DNA of 64,000 bases, from assembly GCF_014203595.1 (NCBI RefSeq), contig NZ_JACHJK010000001.1, positions 560,582 through 624,581 of the forward strand, read 5' to 3'. The stretch's first letter is position 1; every line of letters begins with the position of its first letter. This document shows, one piece after another, positions 19,476 to 27,678 of the stretch. Source of the DNA: Streptomyces echinatus. GTDB lineage: Bacteria; Actinomycetota; Actinomycetes; Streptomycetales; Streptomycetaceae. The notes beneath the pieces were generated by a model, which was not told the origin of the DNA, did not search any database, and saw only the letters and a list, made by a program, of their open reading frames with translations. The translations under genes and the position numbers were made by a program.

Positions 19476-19521
19476 TCCGAAACCGGGAGCGGCGGCTCCG
19501 GTCGCTGCGTAGAGTGACCGC

Positions 19522-22500
19522 GTGACTCAGGGTGCCTCGACGGGAACCACGGAAAGCTCCGCCTATCTCCGTTACCCCCATCTGCACGGCGACTTGGTGA
19601 CCTTCGTCGCCGAGGACGACGTCTGGCTCGCGCCGCTCGACGGCGGCCGGGCCTGGCGGGTCAGCGCCGACAACATGCCGGTGAACCGGCCCCGGATATC
19701 GCCCGACGGCAGACACCTCGCCTGGACCTCCACCCGGGACGGCGCCCCTGAAGTGCACGTCGCCCCCGTCGAGGGCGGCCCCGCCGAACGCCTGACGTAC
19801 TGGGGCAACCGCCGCACGGGGGTGTACGGCTGGCTGGCGGACGGGCGGGTGCTCGCGCTCGGCGCGCACGGCCGGCCCAGCTTCCGGCACACCTGGGCGC
19901 ACGCCGTCCCGCTGGACGGCGGACCGGCCGAGACCCTGCCGTACGGCCCGGTCGGCAACCTGGCGCTCGGACCGGCCACCGTGCTGCTGTCCGCGCCGAT
20001 GGGCCTGGAGGCCGCCTACTGGAAGCGCTACCGGGGCGGTACGGCGGGCAAGCTGTGGATCGACCGGGCCGCCGAAGGCACGGAGGACGCCGGCGAGTTC
20101 ACCCGGCTGCACGAGGAGATCGACGGCAACATCGAGTACCCGGTCTGGGCCGGTGACCGGATCGCCTTCCTCTGCGACCACGAGGGCACCGGCGCGCTGT
20201 ACTCCTCCCTCGCCGACGGCTCCGACCTGCGCCGGCACACCCCGCTCGGGGACAGCTTCTACGCCCGGCACGCGGCCGGCGACGGCACCCGGGTCGTCTA
20301 CAGCTCGGCCGGTGAACTCTGGCTCCTGGACGACCTGGAGGGCGCCGAGCCGCGCCGCCTGGACATCCGGCTCGGCGGCCCCCGCGTCGATCTGCGGCCG
20401 CGGCCGGTCAACGCCGCCCGCTGGTTCGGCGAGGCGTCCCCCGACCACACCGCGCGCGGCAGCGCCGTCTGTGTGCGCGGCGGGGTCCACTGGGTCACCC
20501 ACCGCTCCGGCCCCGCCCGCGCCCTGGCCGCCACCCCCGGTGTCCGCGCCCGGCTGCCGCGCGCCTTCCGCGCCGAGGGCGAGGAGTGGGCGGTGTGGGT
20601 GACGGACGCCGAGGGCGACGACTCCCTGGAGTTCGCCCCCGCGACCGGCACCGTGCCCGGCGCGCCCCCGCGCCGCCTGGCCGCCGGACAGCTCGGCCGG
20701 GTGCTGGAGCTGGCCGTGGCCCCCGACGGCAGCCGGGCCGCGGTGGCCGCGCACGACGGCAGGCTGCTCCTGGTCGAGCGGGAGACGGGCGAGGTCCGCG
20801 AGGTGGACCGCAGCGACGACGGCGAGGTCTCCGGCCTCGCCTTCTCGCCCGACTCCGCCTGGCTCGCCTGGGCCCACCCCGGCCCCCGCCCGCTCTCCCA
20901 ACTGCGGGTCGCCCACACCACCGACCTCTCGGTCATCGAGGCGACCCCGCTCCGCTTCCAGGACTACGCGCCCGCCTTCACCCTCGACGGCAAACACCTC
21001 GCGTTCCTCTCGCACCGCGCCTTCGACCCGGTCTACGACGAACACGTCTTCGACCTCGCCTTCGTGGCCGGCGCGCGCCCGCACCTGATCACCCTGGCCG
21101 CCACCACCCCCTCGCCGTTCGGCCCGCAGCGCCACGGCCGCCCCTTCGAGGCCCCCGACAAGGACGAGACCCCCGACAGCGAGGGGACCCCCGCCACCCG
21201 CATCGACCCCGAGGGGCTCGCCGACCGGATCGTGCCCTTCCCGGTGGAGGCCGGCCGCTACTCCACGCTGCGTGCCGCCAAGGACGGCGTCCTCTGGCTG
21301 CGCCACCCCGTGCGGGGCGTCCTCGGCGCCTCCCGCGCCCACCCGGAGGATCCCGACCCGCACACCGAGCTGGAGCGGTACGACCTCGCCCAGCGCCGTC
21401 TGGAACACCTCGCCGCCGACGCCGGCCACTTCGAGGTCAGCGGCGACGGGAAACGCGTCCTGCTGTGGAGCGACGGACGGCTCCGGGTCGTGCCCGCGGA
21501 CCGCCGCACCGGCTCCGACGACGACGGCGACAGCAGCGTCACCGTCGACCTGGCCCGGGTCCGCCAGACCGTCGACCCGGCCGCCGAGTGGCGGCAGATG
21601 TACGACGAGACCGGCCGGCTCATGCGCGACCACTTCTGGCGGCCCGACCTCGGCGGCGTCGACTGGACCGGCGTCCTCGCCCGCTACCGCCCCCTCCTGC
21701 GCCGCGTCGCCACCCACAGCGACCTGGTGGACCTGCTCTGGGAGGTGCACGGCGAGCTCGGCACCTCGCACGCCTACGTCACCCCGCCCGGCGGTTCCGG
21801 CGGCGCCGGGCAGGGCCTGCTCGGCGCCGACATCTCCCGGCACCCGGACGGCAGCTGGCGCATCGACCGGATCCTCCCGGCGGAGACCTCCGACCCCGAC
21901 GCCCGCTCCCCGCTCGCCGCGCCCGGGGTCGCGGTACGCCCCGGCGACGCGATCATCGCCGTGGCCGGCCACTCCGTCGACCCGGTGACGGGCCCCGGCC
22001 CCCTCCTCGTCGGCACGGCCGGCCGGCCCGTCGAGCTGACCGTCTCCCCGGCCGGCGGCGGCGAACCCCGCCACACGGTCGTCGTCCCCGTCGCCGACGA
22101 GGAACCCCTGCGCTACCACGCCTGGGTCGCCGACCGCAGGGCCCACGTCCACGAGACCTCCGCCGGCCGGCTCGGCTACCTCCACGTCCCCGACATGCAC
22201 GCCCCCGGCTGGGCCCAGATCCACCGCGACCTGCGCGTGGAGGTGGCCCGCGAGGGTCTGGTGGTCGACGTCCGGGAGAACCGCGGCGGGCACACCTCCC
22301 AGCTGGTGGTCGAGAAGCTGGCCCGCCGGATCGTCGGCTGGGACTTCGCGCGCGGACTGCGTCCCACCAGCTACCCGCTGGACGCGCCCCGCGGCCCGGT
22401 GGTCGCCGTGGCCAACGAGTTCTCCGGCTCCGACGGCGACATCGTCAACGCGGCCATCAGGGCCCTCGGCATCGGCCCGGTCGTCGGCACCCGCACCTGG

Positions 22501-22755
22501 GGCGGTGTCATCGGCATCGACAGCCGCTACCACCTCGTCGACGGCACGCTCGTCACCCAGCCCAAGTACGCGATCTGGCTGGAGGGCCAGGGCTGGGACG
22601 TGGAGAACCACGGCGTGGAGCCGGACGTGGAGGTCGTGCAGAGACCCCAGGACTGGGCCGCGGGGAGGGACGCCCAGCTGGACGAGGCGGTGAGGCTGGC
22701 TCTCGAGGCCCTGGAGACGGCACCCGCGAAGACGCCGCCGGCCCCGCCCGCCTGA
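19522..22755 (+). CDS. Tricorn protease homologue (S41 family)
   Basis: A large cytosolic peptidase (1077 residues) that trims peptides released by the proteasome and related proteases. The N-terminal two-thirds form beta-propeller repeats (RISPDGRHLAWTSTRDGAPEV, GLAFSPDSAWLAWAHP, FTLDGKHLAFLSHR, each under the WD40/TolB-like pattern). A C1 helical region, a PDZ-like domain (GVAVRPGDAIIAVAGHSVDP) and the C2 catalytic domain follow. The catalytic Ser is Ser970 in FSGSDGD, with His750 in GTSHAYV as the likely partner. TAGAGT ends 6 nt before the GTG start, so the message may be leaderless. Full length with no visible break. Confidence 0.93.
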   Translation: MTQGASTGTTESSAYLRYPHLHGDLVTFVAEDDVWLAPLDGGRAWRVSADNMPVNRPRISPDGRHLAWTSTRDGAPEVHVAPVEGGPAERLTYWGNRRTGVYGWLADGRVLALGAHGRPSFRHTWAHAVPLDGGPAETLPYGPVGNLALGPATVLLSAPMGLEAAYWKRYRGGTAGKLWIDRAAEGTEDAGEFTRLHEEIDGNIEYPVWAGDRIAFLCDHEGTGALYSSLADGSDLRRHTPLGDSFYARHAAGDGTRVVYSSAGELWLLDDLEGAEPRRLDIRLGGPRVDLRPRPVNAARWFGEASPDHTARGSAVCVRGGVHWVTHRSGPARALAATPGVRARLPRAFRAEGEEWAVWVTDAEGDDSLEFAPATGTVPGAPPRRLAAGQLGRVLELAVAPDGSRAAVAAHDGRLLLVERETGEVREVDRSDDGEVSGLAFSPDSAWLAWAHPGPRPLSQLRVAHTTDLSVIEATPLRFQDYAPAFTLDGKHLAFLSHRAFDPVYDEHVFDLAFVAGARPHLITLAATTPSPFGPQRHGRPFEAPDKDETPDSEGTPATRIDPEGLADRIVPFPVEAGRYSTLRAAKDGVLWLRHPVRGVLGASRAHPEDPDPHTELERYDLAQRRLEHLAADAGHFEVSGDGKRVLLWSDGRLRVVPADRRTGSDDDGDSSVTVDLARVRQTVDPAAEWRQMYDETGRLMRDHFWRPDLGGVDWTGVLARYRPLLRRVATHSDLVDLLWEVHGELGTSHAYVTPPGGSGGAGQGLLGADISRHPDGSWRIDRILPAETSDPDARSPLAAPGVAVRPGDAIIAVAGHSVDPVTGPGPLLVGTAGRPVELTVSPAGGGEPRHTVVVPVADEEPLRYHAWVADRRAHVHETSAGRLGYLHVPDMHAPGWAQIHRDLRVEVAREGLVVDVRENRGGHTSQLVVEKLARRIVGWDFARGLRPTSYPLDAPRGPVVAVANEFSGSDGDIVNAAIRALGIGPVVGTRTWGGVIGIDSRYHLVDGTLVTQPKYAIWLEGQGWDVENHGVEPDVEVVQRPQDWAAGRDAQLDEAVRLALEALETAPAKTPPAPPA

Positions 22756-22763
22756 GGGGGCCC

Positions 22764-22787
22764 GGGGCCGTACCGGCGTACGGCCCC
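22764..22787 (+). terminator. Hairpin after tricorn gene
   Basis: GGGGCCGTA (22764-22772) and TACGGCCCC (22779-22787) form a perfect 9-bp stem with a 6-nt loop, 8 bp after the stop codon. No T-tract follows. A TACGAT hexamer around 22836-22841 could be the -10 of the next gene. Confidence 0.6.
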
Positions 22788-22873
22788 GCCGCCCGGGCGC
22801 GATCGGGCCCTCCACGGCCCCGCACCCGAACGACTACGATGCCCACGGTATTGATCACTGAGGAGGCACACGC

Positions 22874-23227
22874 ATGGCCGGCGAGCCGCAGGACGACTGC
22901 CTGTTCTGCAAGATCGTCACGGGTGAGATCCCGGCGACGATCGTCCGTGAGACAGACACCACCGTCGCCTTCCGGGACATAAACCCCCAGGCCCCCACCC
23001 ACATCCTGGTGATCCCCAAGGCCCACTACGAGAACGCCGCCGCGCTCGCCGCCGAGGCACCGCAGCTGGCCGCCGACGTCCTCGCCGAGACCAAGGCCGT
23101 GGCCGACGAGGAGAAGCTGGACAGCTACCGCCTCGTCTTCAACACCGGCAGCGGCGCCGGACAGACCGTCTGGCACGCCCACGCCCACGTCCTCGGTGGC
23201 CGTGGCCTGCAGTGGCCGCCCGGGTAA
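22874..23227 (+). CDS. HIT-family nucleotide-binding hydrolase (HinT-like)
   Basis: A histidine-triad protein of 117 residues; HinT members hydrolyse purine nucleoside phosphoramidates and adenylates. The start region DDCLFCKIVTGEIPATIV, the FRDINPQAPTHILVIPKAHYEN block and the catalytic triad HAHAHVLGG near the C-terminus are all canonical. An excellent Shine-Dalgarno (GAGGAGGC) precedes the ATG. It sits 6 bp before the RNase Z gene, so they are probably one transcript. Confidence 0.93.
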   Translation: MAGEPQDDCLFCKIVTGEIPATIVRETDTTVAFRDINPQAPTHILVIPKAHYENAAALAAEAPQLAADVLAETKAVADEEKLDSYRLVFNTGSGAGQTVWHAHAHVLGGRGLQWPPG

Positions 23228-23233
23228 CTCGGT

Positions 23234-24139
23234 ATGTCCGTCCGTGAACTGGTGGTCCTCGGCACCGCCAGCCAGGTTCCGACCCGGCACCGCAACCACA
23301 ACGGCTATCTGCTGAGGTGGGACGGCGAGGGCATCCTGTTCGACCCCGGCGAGGGCACACAGCGGCAGATGCTGCGCGCCGGGGTCGCCGCCCACGACCT
23401 GAACCGGATCTGCGTCACGCACTTCCACGGTGACCACTCCCTCGGCCTCGCGGGAGTCATCCAGCGGATCAACCTGGACCAGGTGCCGCACCCGGTCACC
23501 GCGCACTACCCGCGTTCCGGTCAGCGCTTCTTCGACCGCCTGCGCCACGCGACCGCCTACCGGGAGACGGTCGGCGTCACCGAGGCCCCGGTGGCCGACG
23601 ACGGCCCCCTCGCGGTGACCGGGTCCTACACCCTGGAGGCCCGCAGGCTCTCCCACCCGGTCGAGTCCTTCGGCTACCGCCTGGTCGAGCCCGACGGCCG
23701 CCGCATGCTGCCCGAGCGGCTCGCCGCGCACGGCGTCAGGGGCCCGGACGTGGGCCGTCTCCAGCGCGAGGGACGGCTCGGGGACGTGACGCTGGAGGAC
23801 GTCAGCGAGGTGCGGCGCGGGCAGCGGTTCGCGTTCGTCATGGACACCCGGCTCTGCGACGGCGTGCACGCGCTCGCGGAGGGCTGCGACCTGCTCGTCA
23901 TCGAGTCCACGTTCCTCGACGAGGACGAGGACCTGGCCGTCGAGCACGGGCATCTGACGGCCGGACAGGCCGCTGCCGTGGCCCGGGACGCCGGCGTGCG
24001 GCACCTCGTCCTGACCCACTTCAGCCAGCGCTACTCCGAGCCCGAGGAGTTCGAGCGGCAGGCGCGGGCGGCCGGGTTCGAGGGGGAGCTGACGGTGGCG
24101 TACGACCTGCTGCGGGTGCCGGTTCCGAAACGGCGGTAA
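23234..24139 (+). CDS. rnz: Ribonuclease Z (tRNase Z, ElaC family)
   Basis: Zinc endonuclease that removes the 3' trailer from pre-tRNAs. The 301-residue protein has [19 protein letters not shown] at the N-terminus, GEGTQRQM, the metal motif [11 protein letters not shown], the exosite-type insertion ([18 protein letters not shown]), [11 protein letters not shown], and the later MDTRLCDG and LTHFSQRY ligands. This is the classic short-form RNase Z. Actinobacterial genomes encode CCA in some tRNA genes and not in others, so the enzyme is relevant here. Coupled with the HIT gene upstream. Confidence 0.92.
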   Translation: MSVRELVVLGTASQVPTRHRNHNGYLLRWDGEGILFDPGEGTQRQMLRAGVAAHDLNRICVTHFHGDHSLGLAGVIQRINLDQVPHPVTAHYPRSGQRFFDRLRHATAYRETVGVTEAPVADDGPLAVTGSYTLEARRLSHPVESFGYRLVEPDGRRMLPERLAAHGVRGPDVGRLQREGRLGDVTLEDVSEVRRGQRFAFVMDTRLCDGVHALAEGCDLLVIESTFLDEDEDLAVEHGHLTAGQAAAVARDAGVRHLVLTHFSQRYSEPEEFERQARAAGFEGELTVAYDLLRVPVPKRR

Positions 24140-24159
24140 ACCACCCGTACGATGCTTTG

Positions 24160-25164
24160 ATGCCCCTCCCGAAAGCAGAACTGCACCTCCACATCGAAGG
24201 CACCCTGGAGCCGGAGCTGGCGTTCGAGCTGGCCGCCCGCAACGGCGTGAGGCTTCCGTTCGCGGACACCGAGGAACTCCGCGAGGCCTACCGGTTCAAG
24301 GACCTCCAGTCCTTCCTGAACCTGTACTACGAGCTGATGGCGGTCCTGCGCACCGAGCAGGACTTCGCCGACCTGGCCGACGCCTACCTCGCCCGGGCGG
24401 CCGCGCAGGGCGTACGGCACGCGGAGATCTTCTTCGACCCGCAGGCCCACATCGCGCGGGGCCTGAGCCTCGGCACGGTCGTGGAGGGGCTGTGGCGGGC
24501 GCTCGGCGACAGCGAGCGGAACCACGGCGTCTCCACCCGGCTCATCATGTGCTTCCTGCGCGACGAGTCCGCCGACTCGGCGCTGGAGACGCTGCAGGCC
24601 GCGACGCCGTACCTGGACCGGATCACCGGCGTCGGCCTGGACTCCGCCGAGGTCGGGCACCCGCCGCTCAAGTTCCGGGACGTGTACCGGACCGCCGCCG
24701 CGCTCGGCCTGCGCAGGGTCGCGCACGCCGGTGAGGAGGGGCCGCCGGAGTACATCACCGAGGCGCTGGACGTGCTCGGCGTGGAGCGCGTCGACCACGG
24801 TCTGCGCTGCCTGGAGGATCCCGTCCTGGTCGAGCGGCTGGTCCGGGAGCGGATCCCGCTCACGCTGTGCCCGCTGTCCAACGTCCGGCTGCGTGCCGTG
24901 GACACCCTGGCCGACCATCCGCTGCCGGCCATGCTCGACGCGGGCCTGCTGTGCACGGTCAACTCCGACGACCCGGCGTACTTCGGCGGGTACGCGGGGG
25001 ACAACTTCCGCGCGGTGCGGGAGACCCTGGGCCTGAGCGAGGACCGGCTGCGCGAGCTGGCCCGCAACTCCTTCCTCGCCTCCTTCCTGGAGGACGACGA
25101 GGAGCGCAGGGCCCGCTATCTCGCCGAGGTCGACGCCTACGAGTTCGGCGACGCGGTGTCGTAA
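24160..25164 (+). CDS. Adenosine-deaminase superfamily enzyme, probably adenine deaminase
   Basis: Zinc amidohydrolase of 334 residues. Metal ligands are visible in HLHIEG (His9, His11), RVAHAGEEGPPEY and NSDDPAYFGGY. The variants RVAHAGEEGPPEYI, VDHGLRCLEDP, CPLSNVRLRAVD and NSDDPAYFGGYAGDNF, and the FFDPQAH segment, are those of the adenine deaminase (fungal AAH1/Pseudomonas type) branch rather than true adenosine deaminases, so the substrate is more likely adenine, giving hypoxanthine. The usual automatic label is adenosine deaminase. ATG 24160 lies 6 nt after TACGAT, suggesting a leaderless message; an in-frame TTG at 24157 is less likely. The 3' end overlaps the convergent MFS gene by 28 bp. 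Confidence 0.85.
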   Translation: MPLPKAELHLHIEGTLEPELAFELAARNGVRLPFADTEELREAYRFKDLQSFLNLYYELMAVLRTEQDFADLADAYLARAAAQGVRHAEIFFDPQAHIARGLSLGTVVEGLWRALGDSERNHGVSTRLIMCFLRDESADSALETLQAATPYLDRITGVGLDSAEVGHPPLKFRDVYRTAAALGLRRVAHAGEEGPPEYITEALDVLGVERVDHGLRCLEDPVLVERLVRERIPLTLCPLSNVRLRAVDTLADHPLPAMLDAGLLCTVNSDDPAYFGGYAGDNFRAVRETLGLSEDRLRELARNSFLASFLEDDEERRARYLAEVDAYEFGDAVS

Positions 25165-26417
25165 GCGCGCTGCGCGGGCACGACGGGCGTCTCCACCGGC
25201 ACCTCCACGACCGGGAGTTGGGCCACCGGGACGTCCCTGGCCGCGCGTTCCGCGAGGGGGATCTCCACGACGGGGATCTCCAGGACGGTCCGGGGACGCC
25301 TGCCGGCCCGCAGCGCCACCACCGTCATCGGTACGGCGATCAGCAGCAGCCCGGCGCCGAGCACCCTGCCCATCACCGGGAAGCCCGCGCCCGCCGCCAG
25401 CACGCTCCCCGCCAGCGGTCCCGCCGCCGTCCCCAGCGAGGACGCCGAGCCGACCAGGACCGCCCAGCGGCCGCGCGGATCGAGGGAGGCGGCGAGGCCG
25501 ATGACGTACGACAGGACGACGGGGTACAGCAGGTTCCAGGAGATCTCGCCCGCCGCGAAGGCGGGGAGGTCCCGCGCGGAGGCGCTGAGCGCGATGCACC
25601 CCGCTATCAGTGCCGTGCCGGCACCGATGGGCACGCCCCGGCCCAGCCGCTGCCCGAGGGCGCCCGCGCCGATGACCCCGACGAGTCCGGCGCCCAGCGC
25701 GACCGCGAACACCGCGCCGACGGTGACCTCGGAGAGCCGGGCCTGATCGAGTCCGATCCGGCCGCTGACCCCCCACAGCGAGTTCTGGGCCAGGGACCAG
25801 AACGGCATCGCGGCGGCCAGCAGCAGTCCGGCCCGCGGGTGCGGGAGTCTGCCGTGCACGACGGTCGTGCGGGCCGGGGCGGTACGGCCGGTCAGCCGGC
25901 CGGTGAGCGGCCAGACGGCGAGCGCGGTCAGCGCGAGGGCGGCCAGCGGGAGACCGTGGCCGGGGCCGAGGTGCGGGATCGTCAGATACAGGGCGCCCGC
26001 GAGCGCGGAGACGCCGAGCAGGCCCCGCGTGGTGACCCGGTGCGGATCAGGCTGGGCGGCGATGCCGCTCGCGGCGACCGCCGTGACCGTGCCGGACCCG
26101 AGACCGCCGACGACCGCGCCCGCGACGACGGCCGGTACGGCGCCGGTGAGGGCGGCGCCGCCGTAGCCGAGGGCGGCGAGCGCCAGCCCGGCGCGGGCGA
26201 GGGCGCGGGGGCCGATCCGGTCGACCCGGGAGGCCAGCAGGAAGCCCGCGGTCGCCGAACTCAGCAACAGGGCACTGCCGATGGCGCCGGCCTGGGTGGC
26301 GGTGAGCGGGAGTCCGCCGTCGAGTCTGCCGACGGTGGTGGGCAGCAGGTAGGGGGCGAGGTACCCGGCCGTGAACAGGGCGACGAGGGGCCGGGGCAGG
26401 GTGCGGGGGGCGGACAC
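25137..26417 (-). CDS. MFS transporter, unknown substrate
   Basis: About 426 residues from the GTG at 26415-26417, with 12 predicted membrane segments starting at ALFTAGYLAPYLLP. The loop 2-3 signature is partial (SRVDRIGPRALARAGLAL). The C-terminal tail after the last helix is unusual: alternating Val/Pro/Glu (LEIPVVEIPLAERAARDVPVAQLPVVEVPVE), which may be a cytoplasmic extended segment. The frame is open to a TTG at 26501, giving 454 residues, but the GTG leaves the normal short cytoplasmic N-terminus. It lies alone between the adenine deaminase and the glucarate genes. The substrate cannot be inferred. Confidence 0.8.
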   Translation of the reverse strand: MSAPRTLPRPLVALFTAGYLAPYLLPTTVGRLDGGLPLTATQAGAIGSALLLSSATAGFLLASRVDRIGPRALARAGLALAALGYGGAALTGAVPAVVAGAVVGGLGSGTVTAVAASGIAAQPDPHRVTTRGLLGVSALAGALYLTIPHLGPGHGLPLAALALTALAVWPLTGRLTGRTAPARTTVVHGRLPHPRAGLLLAAAMPFWSLAQNSLWGVSGRIGLDQARLSEVTVGAVFAVALGAGLVGVIGAGALGQRLGRGVPIGAGTALIAGCIALSASARDLPAFAAGEISWNLLYPVVLSYVIGLAASLDPRGRWAVLVGSASSLGTAAGPLAGSVLAAGAGFPVMGRVLGAGLLLIAVPMTVVALRAGRRPRTVLEIPVVEIPLAERAARDVPVAQLPVVEVPVETPVVPAQRAYDTASPNS

Positions 26418-26657
26418 GGGCGTTCCCAGGGCAGGCGGAAGGAGCGGCTCGGAAAAGGGGGTTGGGGCGACGACCGTCGACGGACAGGAACGCGCGAGCA
26501 AGTTGTATCAAGCACGTGGTTCCGGAAGAAGATCGGGGGCTGTGATCCGGGTCACGCTGGCGTTTGGGTCCGTCGGGGCCGGGTAAAAGCGTGTGCTTCC
26601 GGGCTCCGGGTGCCCCCCGCCGTCAGGCCGGGAGAGGTGCTTCCGGGTGTCCCGTCA

Positions 26658-26714
26658 TTGACGGCCGCTCGTTCACCTCTCTAGCCTGAGTTCTCATACA
26701 TAGACGCTATTCAT
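26658..26714 (+). promoter_or_regulatory. Promoter and operator-like dyad of the kdgD-gudD operon
   Basis: TTGACG (26658-26663) and TAGCCT (26682-26687) are separated by 18 bp, a good HrdB-type promoter. Just downstream, over the expected transcription start, ATACATAGACGCTATTCAT (26696-26714) is a dyad with core ATAG-N3-CTAT and outer AT/AT matches (13 of 19 positions symmetric). The location suits a repressor operator for a carbohydrate catabolic operon. No regulator gene is adjacent. Confidence 0.6.
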
Positions 26715-26730
26715 AAGGGGAGATGGTCAG

Positions 26731-27678
26731 GTGGGCGGCGACCCGGCTCCGCAGAACACGGCGCGGCGACTGCGGGAGGGGATGGCGCACGGCGTGCTCT
26801 CCTTCCCGCTCACCGCCTTCCACGACGACGGCACCCTCGATCCCGACGGCTTCCGCGCCCACGCGGCCGACCGGCTGGCGGCCGGCCCCGGCGCCCTCTT
26901 CCCCGCCTGCGGCACCGGCGAGTTCTTCTCGCTGGACGAGGACGAGTACCGGACCGTCGTCACCGTCGCCGTCGAGGAGGCGGCGGGCCGGGTGCCCGTG
27001 GTGGCCGGCACCGGATACGGCTGGGCGCAGGCCGCCCGGTTCGCGCGGATCGCCGAGGAGGCGGGCGCCGACGCCCTGCTCGTGCTGCCGCACTATCTGA
27101 CCGACGCCCCGCAGGACGGCCTCGCCGCCCAGCTGGAGCGGCTCGCGGCCCGCACCCGGCTGCCGCTGATCGCCTACCAGCGCGGCCAGGTCGCCTACGA
27201 CGTGACCACGTTGCGGCGCATCGCCCGCATCCCGAACGTCATCGGCGTCAAGGACGGCCACAGCGACCTGGACCGGCTGCAGCGCCTCACCCTCGCCGCC
27301 CCCGACGGCTTCCTCTTCTTCAACGGAGCCGCCACCGCCGAGATCCAGGCCCGCGCCTACGCCGCCGTCGGCGTCCCCGCCTACTCCTCCGCCGTCCACG
27401 CCTTCGCCCCCGAGATCGCCGGCGCCTTCTTCACCGCGCTGCGGGACGACGACCACAAGACCGTCGACAGGCTGCTGCGCGAGTTCTACGTCCCGTTCGT
27501 CGAACTCCGCGACCGCGCGCCCGGATACGCCGTGTCCCTGGTGAAGGCGGCGGCCCGGCTGCGCGGGCAGCGCGTCGGACCCGTGCGCGCCCCGCTCGCC
27601 GACCCCTCGCCCGCCGACCTCGCCGAGCTGAAGGCCCTCCTCACCGCCGGACTCGACCTCGTGGGAGCCGCTCTGTGA
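26731..27678 (+). CDS. kdgD: 5-dehydro-4-deoxyglucarate dehydratase
   Basis: Class I aldolase-fold enzyme that dehydrates and decarboxylates 5-keto-4-deoxy-D-glucarate to 2-oxoglutarate semialdehyde, the second step of D-glucarate catabolism. It has 315 residues from GTG 26731 (AAGGGGAGA 7 nt upstream). DapA-superfamily residues are present: the carboxylate-binding GTGEFF loop (61-66), Tyr149 in IAYQRGQ, and Schiff-base Lys174 in GVKDGHSDL. The decarboxylating members share the VKDGHSD context. The stop overlaps the gudD start (GTGA), so the two enzymes of the pathway are translationally coupled. Confidence 0.93.
   Translation: MGGDPAPQNTARRLREGMAHGVLSFPLTAFHDDGTLDPDGFRAHAADRLAAGPGALFPACGTGEFFSLDEDEYRTVVTVAVEEAAGRVPVVAGTGYGWAQAARFARIAEEAGADALLVLPHYLTDAPQDGLAAQLERLAARTRLPLIAYQRGQVAYDVTTLRRIARIPNVIGVKDGHSDLDRLQRLTLAAPDGFLFFNGAATAEIQARAYAAVGVPAYSSAVHAFAPEIAGAFFTALRDDDHKTVDRLLREFYVPFVELRDRAPGYAVSLVKAAARLRGQRVGPVRAPLADPSPADLAELKALLTAGLDLVGAAL

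Noticed and set aside
19441..22815. 1124-residue minus-strand frame across tricorn
   Set aside because: Antisense shadow with Val/Gly/Arg-rich low-complexity translation.
26501..26501. TTG start for the MFS gene (extra 28 residues)
   Set aside because: TTG is rare here and the GTG at 26415-26417 gives the normal N-terminus; kept only as an alternative.
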